The notes beneath the pieces were generated by a model, which was not told where the DNA came from, made no database searches, and was given only the letters and a program-made list of their open reading frames with translations. Of a stretch of DNA of 6,181 nucleotides, positions 1 through 4,501 are shown piece after piece (the first letter of the stretch is position 1; each line of letters opens with the position of its first letter). This DNA is from JAXHUH01 sp034211175 (GTDB lineage: Bacteria; Actinomycetota; Acidimicrobiia; Acidimicrobiales; CAIXPF01): positions 1 to 6,181 of the forward strand of contig JAXHUH010000149.1 of the NCBI GenBank assembly GCA_034211175.1, written 5' to 3'. Both the position numbers and the translations under genes were made by a program.

Positions 1-659
1 AGATCGACCAGCGCGGCGCCGACGAGACCGGGCGGTGACCACCCGACCACCGCCTCGAGCGCCGAGGACGCCTCGAGCAGCTCGTCCAGGAACTGCGAAC
101 CGAGCCACAGCGCGGTCCCGGCGCCGGCGGCGGCGAGCACCGACAGGTCGCGGCCGCGCCGCGACCGCTGGGCCAGCGCCAACGCCGTGGCGAGCGCCCG
201 CATCGAGGTGAACACCAGCGCGACGCCGACGACCACCGCGACGGTGACCAGCGGCAGCGAGCGCACGTTCGGGGTGAGCCCGATGCCCATCCCCACCCAG
301 ATCATGGCCAGCGCCGCGGGTGCGGGCCCGATCGCCGCGGCCACCGCCAGGCCCGTCCCGAGCTCCCGGCCGGTGAGTGGCAACAGCGCGAGGCGCGCCG
401 GGTCGACCGTCTCGTCGATGCCGAACAGCAGCGGCGCGAACGTGAACGCGACCAACGACCCGGTCGACACGGAGAGGGCGAATGCCGTGGGGTCGTCGCC
501 TGCGGCGAGGATGACCCGGCCGCCGATGGCGATGCCGACCGCGCCGGCGAACCCGGCGAGCAGCCCGAGCACCACGCCGAGCGCCGCGAGCCCGCCGCCC
601 CGCCGGGCGCCGTTCACGACCAGGCGCAGCTTCAGCGCCGCGAAGTCGCGGATCAGCAC
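1..659 (-). CDS. ABC-2 type exporter permease, N-terminal part (runs off left edge)
   Basis: This is the membrane subunit expected to pair with the ATPase upstream of it; the substrate cannot be told. I translated it from the complement: a GTG at 659-657 opens a frame with no stop to the window edge, giving 219 residues. Hydrophobic stretches suited to membrane helices lie near residues 24-46, 60-81, 103-128 and 135-153, with a further apolar patch near 174-190. Basic residues (R19, R20) precede the first helix, and a basic loop (R165-R170) follows the fourth. The segment after helix two (DETVDPARLALLPL, residues 82-95) resembles a loop seen in actinobacterial ABC-2 permeases, from memory of the family. 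The start lies 4 bases after the ATPase stop, so the two are almost certainly co-transcribed and probably translationally coupled. I see no strong ribosome binding site. The C-terminal part is outside the window, so full length and later helices are unknown. Confidence 0.85.
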   Translation of the reverse strand, partial: MLIRDFAALKLRLVVNGARRGGGLAALGVVLGLLAGFAGAVGIAIGGRVILAAGDDPTAFALSVSTGSLVAFTFAPLLFGIDETVDPARLALLPLTGRELGTGLAVAAAIGPAPAALAMIWVGMGIGLTPNVRSLPLVTVAVVVGVALVFTSMRALATALALAQRSRRGRDLSVLAAAGAGTALWLGSQFLDELLEASSALEAVVGWSPPGLVGAALVD

Positions 660-663
660 GCGC

Positions 664-1605
664 TCACGCGTCGCCGTCGCGCCCGTCGGCATCGGGCGGG
701 GACCACGCCGGCAGCGGCGGTGGGGGGCGGGGCACGCCGGCCGCCTGCGGGGCCGGACCGGGTCCGTTGGCGGCGACGGGGCCGGGCGGTGGGGGCGGCA
801 CGTCGCGGTCGCCGCCGGCGAGGCCGTCGGGCGCGCCCGCGGCGAGCCAGCCGAGCGAGTCGGTCCCGAGGTCGCGCCGGCCGACGAGGCGGACGAACAC
901 GTCCTCCAGCCGTTCGCCCCGACGCACCTCGTCCATGGGGCCGTGCACGACGACTCGGCCCTGGTCGATGAGCGCGACTGCGCTGCACAGCCGTTCGACG
1001 ACGTCGAGCACGTGGGTGCTGAACACGACGGTCCCGCCACCCGAGCAGAACCGCTCGATGACGTCGTTGATCGTGCGGGCCGACACCGGGTCGACCGACT
1101 CGAACGGCTCGTCGAGGAACAGCACCCGGGGGCCGTGGAGCACGGCCGCGGCCAGGGCGATCTTCTTGCGCATGCCCTGGCTGTAGTCGGCGACCAGCGT
1201 GCTCGCGTCACCCTCGAGACCGAGCACGACGAGCAGCTCCCGGACCCGGGTGCGCACGTCCTCGGCCGGGAGACGGCGCAGGCGCCCGATGTAGGTGAGC
1301 ATCTCCGCGCCGGTGAGGCGCTCGAAGAGGTGGAGGTCGTCGGGGAGGACCCCGAAGCGCCGCTTCGCGGCCACCGGGTCGGCCCACACGTCCACGCCGT
1401 CGACGTGGACGACACCGGCATCGGGCCGCAGCAGCGCCGTGACCATCCGCAGCGTCGTCGTCTTGCCCGCCCCGTTCGGGCCGATCAGGCCGAACACGGA
1501 CCCACGGGGGACGTCGAGCGCCACGCCGTCGACCGCCGTCTTCTGACCGAACCGCTTCGTGAGACCGCGGACGGCGACGACCGGGGCGCCGTGGGGGGAG
1601 GGCAC
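664..1605 (-). CDS. ABC transporter ATP-binding protein (ABC-2 exporter type) with proline-rich tail
   Basis: This is the cytoplasmic ATPase that would drive export through the permease encoded 4 bases downstream. From the GTG at 1605 it has 313 residues. Walker A is GPNGAGKT (42-49, Lys48); the Q-loop region reads VLPDDLHLFERLTG with Asp where Gln or Glu is usual (around 87-88). The signature motif is YSQGM (141-145), Walker B is VLFLDE (161-166), the D-loop is SVDP (170-173) and the H-loop His is 198 (STH). The nucleotide-binding domain therefore looks complete and active. After about residue 230 the chain becomes non-conserved, and residues 269-306 form a Pro/Gly/Ala-rich tail with runs of four and five prolines, unusual for this family. 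The frame stays open upstream to 1947, but that part overlaps the divergent regulator and lacks ABC features. GTG 1605 is the last plausible start before the first beta strand; a GTG at 1641 is an alternative. No convincing Shine-Dalgarno site is visible. Confidence 0.93.
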   Translation of the reverse strand: MPSPHGAPVVAVRGLTKRFGQKTAVDGVALDVPRGSVFGLIGPNGAGKTTTLRMVTALLRPDAGVVHVDGVDVWADPVAAKRRFGVLPDDLHLFERLTGAEMLTYIGRLRRLPAEDVRTRVRELLVVLGLEGDASTLVADYSQGMRKKIALAAAVLHGPRVLFLDEPFESVDPVSARTINDVIERFCSGGGTVVFSTHVLDVVERLCSAVALIDQGRVVVHGPMDEVRRGERLEDVFVRLVGRRDLGTDSLGWLAAGAPDGLAGGDRDVPPPPPGPVAANGPGPAPQAAGVPRPPPPLPAWSPPDADGRDGDA

Positions 1606-1680
1606 CGGGCCAGGATCGCCGAACCGGCCCCCGACGTCCACCCGCGGTGGTGCGCCGGTCGCCGCCCGCGACCGGCGTGC

Positions 1681-1709
1681 TCGGAATCCGGCGCCACCCC
1701 TGCGAGAAT
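1681..1709 (+). promoter_or_regulatory. Possible promoter of the response regulator gene (weak)
   Basis: GAGAAT at 1704-1709 matches four of six bases of the bacterial -10 consensus. It is preceded by TGC, so it resembles an extended -10. TCGGAA, 17 bases further upstream (1681-1686), matches only three of six -35 bases. The position, about 42 bases before the regulator start and next to the inverted repeat at 1709-1743, is reasonable. In DNA this GC-rich such matches occur by chance, so this is only a candidate. I found no convincing promoter for the ABC operon on the other strand in the same 145-base gap. Confidence 0.2.
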
Positions 1710-1743
1710 CATCCCGACGGGAGAGGGGGATCGTCGGGGATGA
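1709..1743. promoter_or_regulatory. Imperfect inverted repeat just upstream of the response regulator start
   Basis: The left arm TCATCCCGACG (1709-1719) pairs with the right arm CGTCGGGGATGA (1732-1743): 11 base pairs with one unpaired G in the right arm. The 12-base loop (1720-1731) is purine-rich and contains GAGAGGGGGA. The right arm holds GGGGA (1736-1740), the likely ribosome binding site for the GTG at 1751. The element could be a DNA operator, for example for autoregulation by the OmpR-type protein, or an RNA hairpin that hides or shows the ribosome binding site. The symmetry is seen directly; the function is inference. Confidence 0.45.
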
Positions 1744-1766
1744 GCACATCGTGGCCACCGTCCTGA
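1740..1766 (+). other. Possible 8-codon upstream ORF overlapping the regulator start
   Basis: ATG at 1740 lies 9 bases after the purine-rich GAGAGGGGGA (1721-1730), the best Shine-Dalgarno-like stretch in this gap. It opens the frame MSTSWPPS and stops at TGA 1764-1766, out of frame with and overlapping the regulator start at 1751. It may be a chance ORF, a coupling leader, or the remains of the real regulator start separated by a one-base indel. Confidence 0.15.
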
Positions 1767-2425
1767 TCGCGGACGACGACGTCCGGGTCGTCGACGCGCT
1801 GTTCGCCCACCTCTCCGACCTCGGCCACACGGTCGCGACGGCCCACGACGGCCCCACCGCGGTCGCCCGGGCGCAGGCCCGGCTGCCCGACCTCGCGGTG
1901 ATCGACCTCGGGCTGCTGGGCGAGAACGGCCCGACGCTGGCCGACATCGTCGCGTGCTCACCCGAGCTCCACTTCGTCGCGCTGGCCGACGATCAGCGCC
2001 AGCTCGGTCGGGTCGGCGAGGGTGTCGACCTGGTCGACTTCGTCGTGCGACCGTTCAGCCTGCGCGAGCTGGTCGCCCGGGTCCAGGCCGCCCTGCGCGG
2101 GCTCGTCCTCGCCGACGACGGCCTGATCCGGGTCGGGGACGTGATCATCGACTCGCCGGCGCGGTCGGTCACCGTCGAGGACCGGGTGGTCAGCCTCACC
2201 ACCACCGAGTACGAGCTCATCCACCAGCTCGCCCGCCACGCCGGCCGCGTCCTCACCCGGGAGCAGCTCCTCGCCTCGCTGCAGGGCCGGGTCGCCGACG
2301 CCGGCTCCACCCGGGCGATCGACGCCCACGTGAAGAACATCCGGCGCAAGATCGAGCCCGACCCGCGCCGGCCCCGGTACCTGCTCACCGCCCACGGCGC
2401 CGGCTATCGCTTCGCCGAGGACTGA
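1751..2425 (+). CDS. OmpR/PhoB-family response regulator with atypical receiver domain
   Basis: This is a DNA-binding transcription regulator of two-component type, 224 residues from GTG 1751, a normal length for the family. The receiver domain spans about residues 1-116: acidic residues D8-D10 at the metal pocket and the phospho-acceptor candidate D52 (VIDLGL). The winged-helix effector domain spans about 125-224: TTTEYELIHQLARHAGRVLTREQLL, then the recognition helix region STRAIDAHVKNIRRKI (186-201), then the wing ending HGAGYRF (215-221). Two receiver residues are changed: the switch Thr/Ser that normally follows strand four is absent (the segment reads FVALADD, 75-81), and the conserved Lys before Pro is Arg100 (VRPF). 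The Pro usually found after the phospho-Asp loop is also missing. It is divergent from the ABC exporter and no sensor kinase lies nearby, so it may be an orphan or kinase-independent regulator. Its targets are unknown; the exporter or its own promoter are natural guesses. The GTG start is favoured because the frame upstream lacks family homology and GGGGA lies 10 bases before it. Confidence 0.92.
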   Translation: MATVLIADDDVRVVDALFAHLSDLGHTVATAHDGPTAVARAQARLPDLAVIDLGLLGENGPTLADIVACSPELHFVALADDQRQLGRVGEGVDLVDFVVRPFSLRELVARVQAALRGLVLADDGLIRVGDVIIDSPARSVTVEDRVVSLTTTEYELIHQLARHAGRVLTREQLLASLQGRVADAGSTRAIDAHVKNIRRKIEPDPRRPRYLLTAHGAGYRFAED

Positions 2426-2450
2426 GCGGCTCCGGGCGCTCCGTGGTGAG

Positions 2451-2483
2451 CCACCGGTGCCACGGGACCGCCGGTGTCGGTGG
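2451..2483 (+). terminator. Possible hairpin terminator or leader structure between regulator and hydrolase
   Basis: CCACCGGTGCC (2451-2461) can pair with GGTGTCGGTGG (2473-2483) as RNA: 11 pairs, three of them G-U, around an 11-base loop. No U-tract follows, which is common for proposed terminators in high-GC actinobacteria. It starts 26 bases after the regulator stop and ends 34 bases before the hydrolase start, so it may separate two transcripts or sit in the hydrolase leader. In DNA only the outer six pairs are Watson-Crick. I see no clear promoter for the hydrolase in this 92-base gap. Confidence 0.3.
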
Positions 2484-2517
2484 AGCCGGAACGCCGCCGG
2501 GCGGTAGACCCTCGGCC

Positions 2518-3528
2518 ATGGACCCACGCCAGGCCGAGTGGCTCGCGCTGCGCACCGAGGACCCGGTGGACGCGTCGCAGACCATCTGCGATCCCCACCA
2601 TCACCTGTGGGACCTCCCCGAGGACCGGTACCTGCTCGACGAGCTGCGAGCCGACACCGGGGCGGGCCACGACGTGCGTCGGACGGTGTTCGTCGAGTGC
2701 GGCAGCTTCTACCGCACCGACGGGCCCGACGAGCTGGCGCCGGTCGGCGAGACCGAGCGGGTGGCGGAGATCGCCGAGGAGAGCGAGCGGACCGCGTCCG
2801 ACGGTGCGGTGATCGCCGCGATCGTCGGGCGTGCCGACCTCCGACACGGCGACGCGGTCGAGAAGGTGCTGGCGGCCCACGTCGACGCCGGACGGGGCCG
2901 GTTCCGCGGCATCCGCCACGCCAGCGCGTGGGACGCCAGCCCCGACATCCGCCGCTCGCACACCGCCCCGCCGCCCCACCTGCTCGCCGATGCGGACTTC
3001 CGGGCCGGGTTCGCCGCGCTCGGACGCGCCGGCCTGAGCTTCGACGCCTGGATGTACCACCCGCAGCTGCCCGAGCTGGTCGACCTGGCCCGGGCCCACG
3101 AGGACGTGCCGATCGTGTTGGACCACATCGGTGGGCCACTCGGCATCGGCCCCTACGCCGGTCGGCGCGACGAGGTCCTCGAGGCGTGGCGGGCATCGAT
3201 GACCGAGGTCGCCCGCTGCCCGAACGTCGTGCTCAAGGTCGGCGGCATCGGCATGACCGTCTACGGGCTCGAGTGGCACCACCGGCCCGAGCCGCCCACC
3301 TCGGAGGAGCTGGCCGCCGCGTGGGGGCCCGAGCTGCGCTGGTGCATCGAGACCTTCGGCGCCGACCGGTGCATGTTCGAGTCGAACTTCCCGGTGGATC
3401 GGCGCTCGTGCCCCTACACGGTGCTGTGGAACACGTTCCAGCTCGTCGCGGCCGACGCGTCGCCGTCGGAGAAGGCAGACCTGTTCGAGCGGACCGCGGC
3501 CCGCGCCTACCGGCTCGACGGTTCCTGA
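2518..3528 (+). CDS. Amidohydrolase-superfamily metal-dependent hydrolase (COG3618, amidohydrolase_2 type)
   Basis: This is a probable cytoplasmic TIM-barrel hydrolase of 336 residues, typical for the family, whose known members open lactones (fuconolactonase, 2-pyrone-4,6-dicarboxylate lactonase) or decarboxylate aromatic acids. Visible landmarks are the HxH motif in DPHHHLWD (H27, H29) after strand one, FVECGSFY (58-65), GIRHASAWD (131-139), FDAWMYHPQLPEL (175-187, H181), IVLDHIGGPLGIGPYAGRRDE (199-219, H203), VVLKVGGIGM (237-246) and MFESNFPVD (286-294, D294). H27, H29, H181, H203 and D294 are the likely metal-binding or catalytic residues. The ATG at 2518 fits because family proteins usually carry 20-30 residues before the HxH strand; the ribosome binding site is weak. 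The substrate cannot be named: no sugar or aromatic pathway gene is next to it. It follows the regulator by 92 bases and converges with the small lipoprotein gene, their stops 16 bases apart. Confidence 0.93.
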   Translation: MDPRQAEWLALRTEDPVDASQTICDPHHHLWDLPEDRYLLDELRADTGAGHDVRRTVFVECGSFYRTDGPDELAPVGETERVAEIAEESERTASDGAVIAAIVGRADLRHGDAVEKVLAAHVDAGRGRFRGIRHASAWDASPDIRRSHTAPPPHLLADADFRAGFAALGRAGLSFDAWMYHPQLPELVDLARAHEDVPIVLDHIGGPLGIGPYAGRRDEVLEAWRASMTEVARCPNVVLKVGGIGMTVYGLEWHHRPEPPTSEELAAAWGPELRWCIETFGADRCMFESNFPVDRRSCPYTVLWNTFQLVAADASPSEKADLFERTAARAYRLDGS

Positions 3529-3542
3529 TCGGCGCGAGCCGG
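3510..3542. terminator. Possible bidirectional hairpin between convergent genes
   Basis: CCGGCTCG (3510-3517) is perfectly complementary to CGAGCCGG (3535-3542), an 8-pair stem with a 17-base loop. It spans the stop codon of the hydrolase and reaches to within 3 bases of the lipoprotein stop on the other strand. The whole gap between these genes is only 16 bases, so any termination signal has to overlap coding sequence. There is no T-tract on either side, and the large loop weakens the case. Confidence 0.3.
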
Positions 3543-3544
3543 GG

Positions 3545-4336
3545 TCAACCGAACGCGCAGGCGTCGCCGGCCCACAGGTCGGTGAGCAGGGCGTCGTCGC
3601 CCTCGCCGTCGACGAGCCCGAAGAGGCTGCCCTCGACGTTCTCGTCGTCGACCTCGGCGCGCAGCTGCCGGCCGAGGCCCGTCTCCTCGACGACGACGTC
3701 GGCGAGCACGCTGCGCACCTGCTCCACCGACGAACCGATCCCGATGCCGCCGACCGCGGCGAGCGCCGGGTCCGCGTCGGGCCCCAACGACCAGCCGACG
3801 AACGCGCCGTCCCGGCCGACGAGCGTCAGTCCGTCCGCGAAGGTGAGCAGCCTCGCCGGCCCGGCCGGGCAGTCCGGCTGGTCGACCTCCTCGACCGGCG
3901 CCCCGGAGATCCCGGCCACGGCGGCGACGACCTCGTCGAGCGGCGCGCCGAAGGCGACCTCGCGGATCACGCCGGCGGCCGGGTCGGCGACGTAGCCGAC
4001 GCCGTCGAGCTCGAGGAGCACGATCGCCTCGGCGCCCTCGCCGGACACGTCGATCGAGCCGCCGCCGTCGGTGCCCTCGCCTGGCGGTGACGACGCGGTC
4101 ATGGTCACCGGCTCGGTCGTCCCGCCACCCGACGGGGTCGTCGTCGTGGTGCCGTCGCCGCCGTCGCCGGCTGCCACCGCGGTGGTCGTCGGCTCACCCG
4201 ATGTCGTCGTCGCCGACGAGTCACCGCCCCCGCCGCTGCACGCAGCGGCGAGGATCGCAACCGCCGCGAGCGTCGCCGCCCCCGCCGCTCGCCTGCCGCT
4301 CGCCTGCACGTCCGCTCTCATCGTTGTCATCCACAT
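3545..4336 (-). CDS. Predicted lipoprotein of unknown function, two-Cys secreted domain
   Basis: I do not recognise this protein. From ATG 4336 it has 263 residues. A basic N-region (R7, R15, R16) and a hydrophobic core (AAGAATLAAVAILAAAC) end at Cys33, a lipobox-like site with Ala rather than Leu at -3. Residues 34 to about 100 are a low-complexity Gly/Ser/Thr/Pro linker. The C-terminal domain (about 102-263) seems to hold two related halves: VAFGAPLDEVVAAVAG (from 127) and IGIGSSVEQVRSVLAD (from 198) share the pattern small-Gly-x-x-x-(D/E)-(Q/E)-V, as in BLIP/SmpA-like repeats, though this is only a visual match. Mature Cys156 and Cys260 (four from the end) could form a disulfide. The frame is open upstream to 4498, but a signal peptide would then begin after some 65 residues, and GAGGG lies 8 bases before ATG 4336. 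It is divergent from a second lipoprotein gene, which suggests shared control. Confidence 0.8.
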   Translation of the reverse strand: MWMTTMRADVQASGRRAAGAATLAAVAILAAACSGGGGDSSATTTSGEPTTTAVAAGDGGDGTTTTTPSGGGTTEPVTMTASSPPGEGTDGGGSIDVSGEGAEAIVLLELDGVGYVADPAAGVIREVAFGAPLDEVVAAVAGISGAPVEEVDQPDCPAGPARLLTFADGLTLVGRDGAFVGWSLGPDADPALAAVGGIGIGSSVEQVRSVLADVVVEETGLGRQLRAEVDDENVEGSLFGLVDGEGDDALLTDLWAGDACAFG

Positions 4337-4344
4337 GGTCGCCG

Positions 4345-4349
4345 CCCTC
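4345..4349 (-). promoter_or_regulatory. Ribosome binding site deciding the start of the small lipoprotein
   Basis: On the minus strand GAGGG lies 8 bases before ATG 4336. The in-frame ATGs at 4330 and 4321 have no comparable purine stretch at a usual distance, and the ATGs at 4366 and 4498 would put too long a segment before the signal peptide core. Confidence 0.55.
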
Positions 4350-4356
4350 GTTGTAC

Positions 4357-4375
4357 CCGACGTCATGGACGTCGG
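4357..4375. promoter_or_regulatory. Perfect inverted repeat in the divergent lipoprotein intergenic region
   Basis: CCGACGTC-ATG-GACGTCGG has two perfect 8-base arms around a 3-base centre and includes two GACGTC hexamers 9 bases apart. It lies 7 bases upstream of the ribosome binding site of the minus-strand lipoprotein and about 127 bases before the plus-strand one. It could be an operator for a dimeric regulator, or an RNA hairpin in the minus-strand leader. The symmetry is seen directly; the role is inference. Confidence 0.45.
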
Positions 4376-4427
4376 CAGGTGAGCGTTCGATTCCACCCGT
4401 CGATACGTGACGTTCGTCCAGGTCAGC

Positions 4428-4453
4428 CCGTTTCCCGGACCTAGCACCGTTTC
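4428..4453. repeat. Short direct repeat CCGTTTC, spaced 19 bases
   Basis: CCGTTTC occurs at 4428-4434 and again at 4447-4453, so the starts are 19 bases apart, close to two helical turns. It lies in the 165-base divergent region between the two lipoprotein genes, about 50 bases before the plus-strand start. Paired sites with this spacing suit a regulator binding one face of the helix, but a 7-base repeat may be chance. No clear -35/-10 pair was found in this region on either strand. Confidence 0.25.
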
Positions 4454-4501
4454 GCCCGCCCCACCGTCGGGTAGCCCGCGCGAGAACCTGACCCCCATCT
4501 G

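Noticed and set aside
1638..1650. Short inverted repeat CCACC-CGC-GGTGG in the ABC/regulator gap
   Set aside because: Five-base arms in GC-rich DNA are expected by chance; the longer repeat at 1709-1743 is the better candidate.
187..1743. 518-codon open frame on the plus strand
   Set aside because: It lies antisense to the ABC ATPase and permease, whose motifs are unmistakable. Its own translation is low-complexity Arg/Ala/Pro/Asp with no domain: a GC-bias shadow.
1606..1947. N-terminal extension of the ABC ATPase to the first in-frame start
   Set aside because: The extra 114 residues have no ABC features and overlap the divergent regulator's coding sequence and start region.
1958..3282. 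Long minus-strand frames opposite the regulator and hydrolase
   Set aside because: Both plus-strand genes have full sets of family motifs. The reverse frames show only composition-driven sequence.
2538..3995. 485-codon plus-strand frame running through the hydrolase into the small lipoprotein gene
   Set aside because: It is an Arg/Pro/Ala-rich frame overlapping two better-supported genes on opposite strands, with no signal or domain.
4174..4185. 12-base palindrome CCACCGCGGTGG
   Set aside because: It lies inside the coding linker of the small lipoprotein and is readily explained by GC-rich codons; no sign of function.
4337..4498. N-terminal extension of the small lipoprotein
   Set aside because: It would place over 60 residues before a typical signal peptide core, and a good ribosome binding site supports ATG 4336.
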